Source: Olsenella sp. Marseille-P4559 (GTDB taxonomy: Bacteria > Actinomycetota > Coriobacteriia > Coriobacteriales > Atopobiaceae). From it: 64,000 bases of DNA. Below the pieces are notes generated by a model. That model was not told the DNA's origin. It searched no databases and saw only the letters and a program-made list of their open reading frames with translations. Positions 1 through 8,760 of this stretch are shown here, one piece after another (within the stretch, counting starts at the first letter, position 1; each line of letters starts with the position of its first letter). A program made the translations under genes and the position numbers. Where the stretch lies: NCBI RefSeq assembly GCF_900605015.1, contig NZ_LR027574.1:290076-354075 (forward strand), in the 5' to 3' direction.

Positions 1-722
1 AGGAGATGGAGGCCGCGGGCGAGCGCTTGGCCGCAATCCGCATCGACTCGGGCGATCTTGCCAAGCTCACCAAGGAGACGCGCGAGGCCTTTGACGACGC
101 CGGCCTGCCCTACGTGAAGATCTCGGCCTCGAACGACCTGGACGAGTACACCATCCAGTCGCTCTACGCGCAGGGTGCGCCCATCGACTCATTTGGCGTG
201 GGCACCAAGCTCGCTACCTGCGACCCGCAGCCCTCGCTCGGCGGCGTCTACAAGCTCTCGGCCGTTCGCGATTCGGCAGACGCCCCGTGGAACCCTGTCA
301 TCAAGCTCTCCGAGCAGGCCTACAAGCGCACGGTCCCGGGTGTCCAGCGCGTCCTGCGCTTCTTGGACGACGACCACTGCCCGGTGGGCGACATGATTCT
401 GGATGACTCCTACGTGCGTGGGGATGCCACGGCAACCGCGAGGATGGAAGACATCCTCGATCCCTTCTCGTCCTACGAGCTTTCCGGCACGCCGCGCGAG
501 CTTCTCGCCTGCTATGTCGAGCATGGTGAGCGTGCGGGCGAGCCGGTGGACATCGAGGAGTCGCGCTCCCGCTGTCACAACGCGCTCATGCACCTTGATC
601 CGGCAGTGGCCCGCTTCCTCAACCCGCAGATCTACCCTGTAGGCCTGGAGCCGGGTCTTGCAGCGCTTCGTCGCGACCTCGCGGAGAAGGAGCGTAGCGA
701 GTCATCGCGCGTCAAGCGCTAG
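1..722 (+). CDS. pncB: Nicotinate phosphoribosyltransferase, C-terminal part (cut by window start)
   Basis: The reading frame is open from the window edge, so the 5' part is missing and the first Met at 6 is internal. The product converts nicotinate plus PRPP to nicotinate mononucleotide in cytoplasmic NAD salvage. The visible 240 residues carry RIDSGDL near the start and SNDLDEYTI then FGVGTKL, which match the phosphate-binding end of the family's barrel. The C-terminal tail with NPQIYPVGL also fits. It ends 95 bp before argS on the same strand. Confident in family; the true start lies outside the window. Confidence 0.9.
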   Translation, partial: EMEAAGERLAAIRIDSGDLAKLTKETREAFDDAGLPYVKISASNDLDEYTIQSLYAQGAPIDSFGVGTKLATCDPQPSLGGVYKLSAVRDSADAPWNPVIKLSEQAYKRTVPGVQRVLRFLDDDHCPVGDMILDDSYVRGDATATARMEDILDPFSSYELSGTPRELLACYVEHGERAGEPVDIEESRSRCHNALMHLDPAVARFLNPQIYPVGLEPGLAALRRDLAEKERSESSRVKR

Positions 723-731
723 CATCTGCGC

Positions 732-761
732 TTCGGCGGCGCACGGCGCCTCTGTTACACT
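732..761 (+). promoter_or_regulatory. Candidate argS promoter (extended -10)
   Basis: TACACT at 756-761 is preceded by TG one base upstream (extended -10). TTCGGC at 732-737 with an 18-bp spacer is a weak -35. It lies 57 bp before the argS start. Inferred from pattern only. Confidence 0.4.
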
Positions 762-817
762 GCTCGCACACGTAGGCGTGCCAGGGGGCGCGCAGGTATC
801 CAGGAAGGACGAGGCAC

Positions 818-2662
818 ATGCCCGAGAAGATTGAGGAGCTCGTCAGGAAAGCCGTCGCAGATGCGCAGGAGGCGGGAGACCTTCCTGCCTTCGAGGTGGG
901 GGACCTTGGCCTTGAGCGCCCCGCCGACGCCGAGAACGGTGACTGGACCACCACGCTTGCCCTGCGCTCCGCACGTCTCGCACACATGGCGCCCCGCGCG
1001 ATTGCCCAGGCCATTGTGGGCCACATGGCAAGTGACCCCGGCGTCCCCAAGGTCGAGGTCGCAGGTCCCGGCTTTGTGAACTTCTACCTCTCGGCGGCCG
1101 CCAACAACGAGATTTTCCGCACGGTGCGCGAGCAGGGTCATGACTTTGGCCGCTCGAACATTGGCGTTGGCGAGAAGGTCCAGGTCGAGTTCGTGTCGGC
1201 AAACCCCGTGGGCCCGCTCCACATTGGCCACGGTCGCTGGGCGGCACTGGGCGACTCGCTCTGTCGCGTGATGGAGCACGCCGGCTACGACGTTGAGCGC
1301 GAGTACTACATCAATGACCATGGCAGCCAGATGGACGTCTTTGGCAACTCTGTCGCCGAGCGCTATCTGCAGCTGGCGCAGGTGATGGGGGAGCGTGGCT
1401 GCTCGCTCGACGAGGCCGTGAAGGTGCTGCTCGATGACCGCAAGGCCTTCGTGGCAGACGAGGAGGACGCTTGTCCCGAGCTTCACCCCTTCGCTGACTC
1501 TTTCAACAGGAACCTGGGTGGCAATGCCTATGGCGGAGACTACATCGTCGACGTTGCCCGTCACTTCATGGAAGTCGACGGCACGTGTTGGGTGGACGCA
1601 GATCCCCAGGAGCGCATGCTCGAGTTCCGCGAGCGCGGCTATCGGCTCATGCTCGAGACGATCAAGAACACGCTCGACGAGTCCCGCTGCCACTTTGATA
1701 TGTGGTACTCCGAGCGCTCCCTCTACGCGAAGGGCGAGGATGGCACCTCGGCCGTCGGCCGTGCCCTCGCGCGTCTGGATGAGATGGGCTACCTCTACCG
1801 CGACGAGGACGGTGCGCTGTGGTTCCGCTCAACCGCCCTTGGTGACGACAAGGACCGCGTGCTCATCAAGACCAACGGCGAGTACACCTACTTTGCCTCT
1901 GACGTGGCATATCACTGGAACAAGTTCCAGCGTGTCGACCACGTGATTGACATTTGGGGTGCCGACCACCACGGCTACATCAAGCGCGTCGACTCCGCCT
2001 GCGAGGCCCTGGGCTATCCCGGCAAGCTCGAGGTGCTGCTCGGCCAGCTCGTGAACCTGCTGCGCGACGGCGTACCGGTGCGCATGTCCAAACGCAAGGG
2101 CACCATGATTCCCTTCAAGGAGCTCATGGACGAGGTCGGTGTGGATGCAACGCGCTACACCCTCATCTCCAAGTCGAGCAACCAGATGATCGATTTTGAT
2201 ATCGAGAAAGTCAAGAAGCAGGACAACACCAACCCCGTCTATTATGTGCAGTATGCGCATGCGCGCATATGCTCGATCCTGCGCAAGGGCGCGGGCGTGA
2301 CGGCCGAGGAGGCTGAGGGGCTCGGCATGGACGAGGTCGCCCGTCGTGCGGTGGGCGAGAACTACGACCTTGCCCTGCTTACCGATTCCACCGAGACCAC
2401 GCTTGCCCGCAAGCTCTCCGAGTTCCCGGCGCTGGTAGAAGGCTGCGCACGCGACCGCGCCCCCTTCCGCCTCACGCACTATGCCGAGGAGCTGGCCGGG
2501 GACTTCCACTCCTTCTATACGGTGTGCCAGGTGCTTCCCAGCAAGGGGCGCCCGGTGGACGAAGCACTCTCGAAGGCCCGGCTCGCCGCCGTGGACGCCA
2601 CGCGCAGGGTGCTTGCCCTCGCGCTTGAACTCTGCGGGGTTCACGCGCCACAGAGCATGTGA
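818..2662 (+). CDS. argS: Arginyl-tRNA synthetase
   Basis: 614-residue class I synthetase that charges tRNA-Arg in the cytoplasm, of normal family length. An N-terminal Arg-tRNA synthetase additional domain (about 1-110) is followed by the catalytic core with PLHIGH at 133-138 and a KMSKS-like VRMSKRKG near 422-427. The C-terminal all-helical anticodon-binding DALR-type domain occupies about 480-614. The ATG at 818 has AGGAAGGA upstream at good spacing. It stands alone between pncB and a regulator. Confidence 0.97.
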   Translation: MPEKIEELVRKAVADAQEAGDLPAFEVGDLGLERPADAENGDWTTTLALRSARLAHMAPRAIAQAIVGHMASDPGVPKVEVAGPGFVNFYLSAAANNEIFRTVREQGHDFGRSNIGVGEKVQVEFVSANPVGPLHIGHGRWAALGDSLCRVMEHAGYDVEREYYINDHGSQMDVFGNSVAERYLQLAQVMGERGCSLDEAVKVLLDDRKAFVADEEDACPELHPFADSFNRNLGGNAYGGDYIVDVARHFMEVDGTCWVDADPQERMLEFRERGYRLMLETIKNTLDESRCHFDMWYSERSLYAKGEDGTSAVGRALARLDEMGYLYRDEDGALWFRSTALGDDKDRVLIKTNGEYTYFASDVAYHWNKFQRVDHVIDIWGADHHGYIKRVDSACEALGYPGKLEVLLGQLVNLLRDGVPVRMSKRKGTMIPFKELMDEVGVDATRYTLISKSSNQMIDFDIEKVKKQDNTNPVYYVQYAHARICSILRKGAGVTAEEAEGLGMDEVARRAVGENYDLALLTDSTETTLARKLSEFPALVEGCARDRAPFRLTHYAEELAGDFHSFYTVCQVLPSKGRPVDEALSKARLAAVDATRRVLALALELCGVHAPQSM

Positions 2663-2742
2663 CGTTAGCCTGTCCCCTTTGGTGCATTCACCCGAACAAT
2701 CTCTACGTATAAGCAGTTGTTCCAGCAAGAAGTTCCATTTAA

Positions 2743-2750
2743 TATATAAT
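2743..2750 (+). promoter_or_regulatory. Candidate -10 for the 2853 regulator
   Basis: A perfect TATAAT at 2745-2750 sits in a locally AT-rich stretch 103 bp before the next gene. The nearest -35-like TTGTTC (2717-2722) is 22 bp away, too far for a textbook promoter, so only the -10 is supported. The rest of the 190-bp gap shows nothing else clear. Confidence 0.35.
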
Positions 2751-2852
2751 CGCTCTTTAAGGGGGCACGGGTTGGCATCAGGCGGGTTGCGTCTGGCGCT
2801 GCAATGTCGTCCCATGACGTTGGGATGCGGCTAGAGACAGAGGTGGGGGCTC

Positions 2853-3539
2853 GTGGACCTGCGCGAGTACATGTCGGTACGCAGAGCGTACAACCTCGTG
2901 CGCCAGTCACAGCCTGCGCGCGATAGACTCACGTTCGAGGAGTTTGCGGTTCTCTGTCGCCTTCAGGTGGCGGGTGAGCCGATGAAGACCTCGACTATTG
3001 CCGAGTACCAAGGGGCGTTGCGTCCCACCATGACGCATCGCGCGAACAACCTTGCCGAACTTGGGCTGATCTCACGAGATGAGGGTGGCAAGGACCGCCG
3101 TAACGTGGTCTGCGCCATCACGCCAGAGGGGATCCGCTATGTCGAGATGCTCTCCGAGCTCACCTGCAACGAGATTCAGCCTGGCCAGCCGCTTTCCCGT
3201 ACCTTGCCCGAACGCATCGTCAAGTACGTCGATGCCATGGGTTCCACCTTTGCCAAGGCAGGAGATCTTGTGCTTCTCGCCATGTATGCTGAGGATGCTC
3301 AGCCCGTCACCGTTACGAGGCTTGTCGATGCGCTGGGGCTTTTGCAGCCCACGGTATCGATGTCGGTCTCATCGCTTGTGGCGGAGGGGCTGATTGAGCG
3401 CGGGCCTTCCCGCGCGTCTGGCCTTGTCCTCACGCCAAGCGGAACTGGGCGTGCGGCCGAGCTTGCCGCTCGTATCGCGGAGATTGTCGTAAGGCGTCGT
3501 CCCAGGGGTCAGAAGCTGGATGACCAGGCGGAGGGGTAG
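2853..3539 (+). CDS. MarR-like regulator with two winged-helix domains
   Basis: 228-residue DNA-binding protein starting at GTG 2853 (GGTGGGGG upstream; ATG at 2871 is an alternative). Residues about 25-105 form one winged helix, with STIAEYQGALRPTMTHRANNL as recognition region and GKDRRNVVCAITPEG as wing. Residues about 135-215 form a second, with TVSMSVSSLVAEGLIERG and a shorter wing. Single-domain MarR proteins are about 140-180 aa and dimerise; two domains in one chain could act as a pseudo-dimer, which is inference. No target is evident: the neighbours argS and rho do not suggest one. Effector unknown. Confidence 0.7.
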   Translation: MDLREYMSVRRAYNLVRQSQPARDRLTFEEFAVLCRLQVAGEPMKTSTIAEYQGALRPTMTHRANNLAELGLISRDEGGKDRRNVVCAITPEGIRYVEMLSELTCNEIQPGQPLSRTLPERIVKYVDAMGSTFAKAGDLVLLAMYAEDAQPVTVTRLVDALGLLQPTVSMSVSSLVAEGLIERGPSRASGLVLTPSGTGRAAELAARIAEIVVRRRPRGQKLDDQAEG

Positions 3540-3710
3540 TAGCGCCGTCTGATCAGCTTTGGGCGCCGTCATCACCGATGTGGACATGAATGGCCGCCCG
3601 CCCCCAGCGGCTCAGGGGAAGGCTAATCCGGATCTCTAGTGCATACTACTAACCCCCAAAGGCCTACCTCGTCGTTTTTATGGCTCCGACGTGCACTCTT
3701 GCGCATGTCG

Positions 3711-3719
3711 TGCTATAGT
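3711..3719 (+). promoter_or_regulatory. rho: Candidate rho promoter (extended -10)
   Basis: TGC followed by TATAGT at 3714-3719 forms an extended -10; no convincing -35 is seen. It would give a leader of about 215 nt before rho. Confidence 0.4.
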
Positions 3720-3939
3720 GTCCCAGACGCAATGCACCGCGTGCGTGTTCGTACGGCATGCGTGCGTATCGCAACAACCCCCTCCCTGCATGTGATGGAC
3801 GGTTCTCTCGTAGCTGTTCCGAAGTCGCGTCGAGGGGTCGCATCGGGCACCACGGCCTCGACGAAGCCTATCAATTAGTTAATTTGCATGACGACTTGGC
3901 GCGACACGCGTCTTGCGTGAGAGTGAAAGGTAATACAGC
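3720..3939 (+). promoter_or_regulatory. Long rho 5' leader with hairpin
   Basis: The gap 3540-3939 holds no convincing gene. It contains the candidate promoter at 3711-3719 and a hairpin with 8-bp arms CGTCGAGG (3828-3835) and CCTCGACG (3856-3863), followed by an AT-rich AATTAGTTAATT stretch and an AAAGG ribosome site before the ATG. Long leaders at rho genes are often used for autogenous termination in other bacteria; that use here is inference. Confidence 0.4.
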
Positions 3940-6189
3940 ATGGCAGATGAGACACCCGCGGGTTCTCAGGACGCTAGTTCTGAGCAGGCCCCTGAGGAGA
4001 CGCCCAAACCCAGGCGGCGCCGCCGTACTCGAGCCGAGATTGAGGCCGATAAGCTCGCGAAGGCGGCTGTGGCTGCGGTCGAGCCGGTGCCCGCTGAGGG
4101 CCAGCCTGCGGCAGAGGAGGCGCCAAAGCCGCGCCGTCGCCGGGCGGCCAGGAAGAAGGGCGAGGAAGCCGGTGCTGAGCAGGGTGAGCTTCCCATCGCT
4201 GCTGCCTCCGCGGCACCCGAAGCCGCTCCTGAGGAGGCGCCAAAGCCGCGCCGCCATCGTCGTACCCGCGCCCAGATAGAGGCTGACGAGCGTGCGAAGG
4301 CAGAGGCCGCTGCCCAGGCAGAGGTCGCAGCAGCAATGGCAGAGCCCCCCGCGCCTGGCTCGGAGGAGCCTGCTCCCAAGCCCCGACGTCGGCGTCGCAC
4401 ACGTGCGCAGATAGAGGCTGACGAGCGCACCAAGGCGGAGGCCGCCAAGGGACGCGCCGGCAGTGAGGCTAGCGAGCCTGCCGAGAGCGTACCGAACGCC
4501 CCGGAGCGCCAGGAGCCCAAGGTCGCAGGGACTTCCCAGCATGCCGAGCATGACCAGGCAAGCTTTGCTGAGATGACGCGCGTAACGCAGGAGGCAACGC
4601 AGGCAAGCTCGATTCCTGCCCCCATGCCGGCAGCAACGCTTGCGGAGACCGATCATGCATCCGAGCAGCAGGACCGCCTCCATAGACAGCCTCGCGAGCA
4701 CTACCAACGCGAGCGCGGCGAGCAGCAACAGGGCCAGCAGCAAGGTCAGCAGCAGGGCAGGCGCCGCCGCGTGAGCTACAGCAACTCCGGCCACAACCGC
4801 TTCAATAACGGTAACGGGGGAGACGGCAGTAATTTCAACCGTCGCAACCAGCAGAATCACAAGCAGCATAACCGCCATAACGGCCAGCCCACGCAGACCC
4901 AGCCATCGCTCTCTCGTGACGACCTGCAGGCCATGAAGGTGGCAGACCTTCGTACCAAGGCTGCCGAACTTGACGTCGAGTACATTGGCGTTCACAAGAC
5001 CGATCTCGTCGAAGCCGTGTATCTGGCTGCGGCCGCAGCTGAGGGCTTCCGTCCCGTCGACGGTATTCTCGAGATGGGCAACACTGGTGCGGGTTATATT
5101 CGCACCAGCAATTACATGAAGGGCGACAACGACGCCTACGTGAGCCAGCAGTTCATCCGCAACTACGCCCTGCGTCCGGGCGACCGCATTGAGGGAACAG
5201 TTGGACCTGCTCGCACCAACACCAAATATCCTGCCCAATACCCACCCCTCACTGCCATCTCGCGCGTGAATGGCCGCGATCCGGAGTCTGTGAGGAACCG
5301 CCCGCGCTTCCGCGACCTCACCCCCATCTATCCCAATGAACGCCTGGTCATGGAGTGTGGCAAGGACTCCATTACCGGTCGTGCCATCGACCTCGTTGCC
5401 CCCATCGGCAAAGGCCAGCGTGGCCTTATCGTGAGTCCTCCCAAGGCCGGCAAGACTACCGTCCTCAAGAAGATCTGCCAATCCATTGCCGCCAACAACC
5501 CCGAGGTCCATCTCGTCTGCCTGCTCGTGGACGAGCGCCCCGAGGAAGTCACCGATATGCAGCGCTCCATTCATGGCGAGGTTGTGGCGTCAACGTTTGA
5601 TATGCCTGCCGATAACCACACTGCCGTGTCCGAGCTTGTCATCGAGCACGCCAAGAGGCTTGTCGAGCTTGGCGAAGATGTCGTGGTGGTTCTCGACTCC
5701 ATCACGCGTCTTGCTCGCGCGTACAACTTGGCGCAGCCCGCGAGCGGCCGCATCCTCTCTGGCGGCGTTGACTCTGCGGCACTCTATCCGCCCAAGAAGT
5801 TCCTGGGTGCCGCTCGCAACATCGAGAACGGCGGTTCTCTCACCATCATTGCGTCTGCACTTGTGGACACCGGATCCAAGATGGATGAGGTCATCTTCGA
5901 GGAGTTCAAGGGTACGGGCAACATGGAGCTCAAGCTTGACCGCGAGCTTGCGGACAAGCGCATCTTCCCCGCGATCGACCCGGTCTCCTCGGGCACGCGC
6001 AACGAGGACCTGCTCCTTCCCGCCGAGCTCACGCCCTTCGTATGGGGGATTCGCCGCGTGCTGGCGAATATGAACAACACCGAGCGTGCTGCGTCGGCGC
6101 TGGTCAAGGGCCTGAAGGCAACCAACTCTAACGAGGAGTTCCTTATCCGCTCGGCCAAGAAGGCCCAGCAGAGCGAGTATGTGATGTAG
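3940..6189 (+). CDS. rho: Transcription termination factor Rho with long basic N-terminal extension
   Basis: 749-residue ring helicase that ends transcripts; about 330 residues longer than the E. coli type. Residues 1-320 are a low-complexity extension with four copies of a KPRRRRRTR-type block (about 22-45, 61-72, 100-125, 145-170), then Gln-rich and Asn/Arg-rich tracts (260-320). Residues 325-370 form the Rho_N fold and 372-460 the OB-fold RNA-binding domain. The ATPase has Walker A PPKAGKTT at 500-507, LLVDERPEEV at 528-537 and LDSITRLARA near 585-594. Actinobacterial Rho proteins often carry such extensions, which in some species help termination on structured RNA. The ATG follows AAAGG. 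Confidence 0.97.
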   Translation: MADETPAGSQDASSEQAPEETPKPRRRRRTRAEIEADKLAKAAVAAVEPVPAEGQPAAEEAPKPRRRRAARKKGEEAGAEQGELPIAAASAAPEAAPEEAPKPRRHRRTRAQIEADERAKAEAAAQAEVAAAMAEPPAPGSEEPAPKPRRRRRTRAQIEADERTKAEAAKGRAGSEASEPAESVPNAPERQEPKVAGTSQHAEHDQASFAEMTRVTQEATQASSIPAPMPAATLAETDHASEQQDRLHRQPREHYQRERGEQQQGQQQGQQQGRRRRVSYSNSGHNRFNNGNGGDGSNFNRRNQQNHKQHNRHNGQPTQTQPSLSRDDLQAMKVADLRTKAAELDVEYIGVHKTDLVEAVYLAAAAAEGFRPVDGILEMGNTGAGYIRTSNYMKGDNDAYVSQQFIRNYALRPGDRIEGTVGPARTNTKYPAQYPPLTAISRVNGRDPESVRNRPRFRDLTPIYPNERLVMECGKDSITGRAIDLVAPIGKGQRGLIVSPPKAGKTTVLKKICQSIAANNPEVHLVCLLVDERPEEVTDMQRSIHGEVVASTFDMPADNHTAVSELVIEHAKRLVELGEDVVVVLDSITRLARAYNLAQPASGRILSGGVDSAALYPPKKFLGAARNIENGGSLTIIASALVDTGSKMDEVIFEEFKGTGNMELKLDRELADKRIFPAIDPVSSGTRNEDLLLPAELTPFVWGIRRVLANMNNTERAASALVKGLKATNSNEEFLIRSAKKAQQSEYVM

Positions 6190-6230
6190 GTCTCGGTGCG
6201 GGACTTCTTCTCGCCTGTGGCTGTAAAGTT

Positions 6231-6265
6231 GCGCACCCCGGCGTGTCCGCCAGGGGTGCGCTTTT
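6231..6265 (+). terminator. Intrinsic terminator after rho
   Basis: A perfect 9-bp stem GCGCACCCC (6231-6239) with GGGGTGCGC (6253-6261) is followed by TTTT, 42 bp past the rho stop. Confidence 0.85.
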
Positions 6266-6352
6266 CGCCGGTTGGGGGCAGTTAACCGTTCGGAATCTAC
6301 GGCTCGGGTACGGCACCGTAAGTTCCGAACGGTCGGCCTGCCCTAACCGGCG
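6266..6352. repeat. 87-bp imperfect palindrome, repeat family C
   Basis: Outer arms CGCCGGTT (6266-6273) and AACCGGCG (6345-6352), then GGGCAG/CTGCCC, and inner arms CCGTTCGGAA (6286-6295) with TTCCGAACGG (6323-6332) pair into one long hairpin. It sits between the convergent rho and SDR genes, directly after the rho terminator. The inner motif TAACCGTTCGGA recurs at 28601-28612 and its first part at 14563-14571. Confidence 0.75.
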
Positions 6353-6399
6353 ATTCTCTACGACTTGCTGCCCACGCCAAGGCTGAGAAGAGCCCCGTC

Positions 6400-7185
6400 C
6401 TATTCGCCAGTACGGGCCGTGAACAGCAGGTCCTGGGCACGCATGACCCAACTTGCTGGCAACACCTTGGCCGCCACGCTTGCCGCCAGCATGTCCGGCG
6501 AGGTCACGCAGGTGGAGCGGCCAAGAACCGCGGCATGCAGCGCCTTTCTCACCACGTCAGCGGGCTTCTCGTAACCGATTGTGGTCATGCGGCGAACATT
6601 ACGCGCGTCGCCGGGATTGGCGAGAAAACCGGTGTCCATGAACTTGGGGCACACTGCCGTCACGTGGATGCCGGCAGGCCGGAGCTCGTAGTCAAGGGTG
6701 CGCGAAAGGTCAACCACAAAGCGCTTGGTGGCCGAGTAGGTCGAAAAGCCCGGCTGCGGAATGAGTCCGGCAATCGAAGCCATGTTCACCACGCGCGAGC
6801 CGGCAACCATGCGGGGGAGGCAGTGATAGGTGGTCTCGACCACGGCGAGGCAGTTAAGACGCACCATGTTGCCCTCGTCTGCCTCGGAAATCTGGCCAAA
6901 GTCGCCAAACTTCCCAAAGCCGGCGCTGTTCACAAGCCACTGCACCGTGGGCGCTTCATCCTCCAGGGAGTCGCGCAGGCACTCGTATGACGAGTCCTTG
7001 GTGAGGTCGAGGGCAAACGCGCGCACGGGTGTCGCGGTCTGCTCGGCAACGACCCCGAGGGCCTCGACGTTCCTGGCGACAACCCAGATCTGGTCGAGCG
7101 GGCCACCCGCCGCGCGGTCGAGTTGGCGGACGAACTCGCGCCCAACTCCCGATGACGCTCCCGTGACAACTGCGATATTGGCCAT
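6400..7185 (-). CDS. Short-chain dehydrogenase/reductase family protein
   Basis: 261-residue classical SDR, an NAD(P)-dependent oxidoreductase of unknown substrate. The cofactor loop TGASSGVG is at 8-15, NSAG at 86-89, catalytic Ser137 in NMASIAG, and the YSATK pair Tyr150/Lys154. The start at 7185 follows GAGGAGGG at good spacing; the frame stays open far upstream opposite the next gene but that part is not coding. The pattern with GFSTYSATK resembles the YqjQ/DltE-like subgroup, without proof. It is convergent with rho and divergent from the 7414 membrane protein. Confidence 0.9.
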   Translation of the reverse strand: MANIAVVTGASSGVGREFVRQLDRAAGGPLDQIWVVARNVEALGVVAEQTATPVRAFALDLTKDSSYECLRDSLEDEAPTVQWLVNSAGFGKFGDFGQISEADEGNMVRLNCLAVVETTYHCLPRMVAGSRVVNMASIAGLIPQPGFSTYSATKRFVVDLSRTLDYELRPAGIHVTAVCPKFMDTGFLANPGDARNVRRMTTIGYEKPADVVRKALHAAVLGRSTCVTSPDMLAASVAAKVLPASWVMRAQDLLFTARTGE

Positions 7186-7212
7186 CGTACCCTCCTCAAG
7201 ACAATTATCTGC

Positions 7213-7240
7213 TTGCATTTGGCGTGGTGGAAAGTATAGT
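7213..7240 (+). promoter_or_regulatory. Candidate promoter for the 7414 gene
   Basis: TTGCAT at 7213-7218 and TATAGT at 7235-7240 are separated by 16 bp, in the divergent gap between the SDR gene and the membrane protein. It predicts a leader of about 165 nt. Confidence 0.5.
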
Positions 7241-7413
7241 TGACAGGTAAGTTTGATGACACGCAAGTGTCGCGACGGCAAACGCAACCAAAGACGAACC
7301 ACGCCGTTGTCAACCTGCCCACACCAGCCTTTCCGGCCGGTGCTCCTCAGGCCATAGGTGAGCATCGTTCGTCTCCAGCCGCGCAGTCGCGAAGGCATCG
7401 GAGGTGTATGAGG

Positions 7414-8760
7414 ATGACATGCAGGAGGAGTCCAGCGGTTGTTGCCGGCCTTCTCGGCGTTGTTGCCTTTGGTACGACCATGGCGGCATTTGCGGAAGAG
7501 GGTGCCTTGCCCCTTGATGCGTCCCCAAGCCTGAACCTTGCGCAGCTGGGCCTCACTGGCATCGACCTTACGAGCATCAATGCCGAAACTGCCGGAGCCC
7601 TTGGCATAAGTTGTGCGTGCGGCGCTCTCGTCTCGATGGGTACCTATGCACTTCTCCGCGCCATCTCGCGCAAGCGGGCGGTTGCGAACCCCCATGAGCC
7701 AGAATCCGCCACCGAGAAACCCGCCGAGTCGACGCAAGCAGGCGACGCCCCCCGTGCCGCACACGCGCCGCGCCACATGCGCCCCAGGGACTGGGAGCGC
7801 GCGGGTTGTCTGAGTGCTGCTGAGAAGGCCGAGGAGATTGCCGACGGACTGGCAGCTAAAGATGCTTCCGGCATGCATGCCGCTCACGGCTACGAGCAAA
7901 TCGCTGAGAACTACGTGAGCAAGCAGACCTTTAGGCAGCGCATGGCAACGCGCGCGCAGGGCGTTGCTGCGACCCTTTCGGCGCGCATTGACGCCAACCG
8001 CATGGAGGGCCTTCCCGTCATCGAGCGCGCGGACGGCTCCGTGGGAGACGTTGGGACCGCGTGGTGGACCGCCGCGATGGGACCCTCGATCTCTGGCCCC
8101 ATCGACGTGAGCGATGGCACCGCGGATGCCATACCCTCCGAGTTTGGCGCCGAGGGCATTAACGACCTGCAGTTCATGTCTGTAGGCCCGCGTGACATTT
8201 CTCGCCGCGTCTCGCCGGTCGAGGAGGATGCCTATCCAGAGAAGCGCAGCGTGGGGGACGCCGGGGATGACGACTGGGACCGCGCCCTCAAGGCCATGGA
8301 CGAGAGGCTCGGCGTTTCTGGCGCTTTTGCGGCACAGCCGGTGGCAGCGCGGGCCGGCGCGGTCGCGCCCCTCGAGCCCTTCTCGGACTGCGTTGGCGAT
8401 GAGGGCTCGATTGATGAGCCCGAAGGCATCGAGCAGGACACGGAGTTTCTTTACTTCAGGCCGCCAGCCGGACACCCCGAGGTCGTCGACACCGAGACCT
8501 ACGTCGATTACCTGGTTGCTGAGGAGTTCTCGCGCAACCCATCTGCCGCTGTGCGCAAATCCTCCCGCGACTACCTGCGCATCATCGAGGGTGGGACCCA
8601 GACCGGGGGCCTGCGTGTACAAGGCCGCCACATGGCACCCAGGCGGGGCGGTGACTCTATGGGGAAGACCACCGGTTCCATTGGGAAGACTGGCAGGTAC
8701 AAGCCGCGTCACTTTGCCGGCTCCGCGCCCCTTTCGCACGTCGACGCCTTGGAGGCGTGA
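7414..8760 (+). CDS. Hypothetical membrane protein with signal peptide
   Basis: 448 residues from ATG 7414, chosen because GGAGG at 7400-7404 is 9 bases away (ATG 7408 is only 3 away). Residues 2-27 look like a cleavable signal peptide ending AAFA-EEG. A second hydrophobic stretch (about 60-82) is followed by Arg/Lys-rich residues, so most of the protein (about 85-448) should be cytoplasmic. That part is Ala/Glu/Asp-rich, without repeats or a motif I recognise. The last codons overlap the VanZ-like gene, so the two are probably translationally coupled. Function unknown; likely lineage-restricted, which is inference. Confidence 0.65.
   Translation: MTCRRSPAVVAGLLGVVAFGTTMAAFAEEGALPLDASPSLNLAQLGLTGIDLTSINAETAGALGISCACGALVSMGTYALLRAISRKRAVANPHEPESATEKPAESTQAGDAPRAAHAPRHMRPRDWERAGCLSAAEKAEEIADGLAAKDASGMHAAHGYEQIAENYVSKQTFRQRMATRAQGVAATLSARIDANRMEGLPVIERADGSVGDVGTAWWTAAMGPSISGPIDVSDGTADAIPSEFGAEGINDLQFMSVGPRDISRRVSPVEEDAYPEKRSVGDAGDDDWDRALKAMDERLGVSGAFAAQPVAARAGAVAPLEPFSDCVGDEGSIDEPEGIEQDTEFLYFRPPAGHPEVVDTETYVDYLVAEEFSRNPSAAVRKSSRDYLRIIEGGTQTGGLRVQGRHMAPRRGGDSMGKTTGSIGKTGRYKPRHFAGSAPLSHVDALEA

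Noticed and set aside
3639-3878. 79-codon frame in the rho leader
   Set aside because: No ribosome site and it starts before the only candidate promoter.
3871-5574. 567-aa minus-strand open frame
   Set aside because: Antisense to rho, with low-complexity Leu-rich translation.
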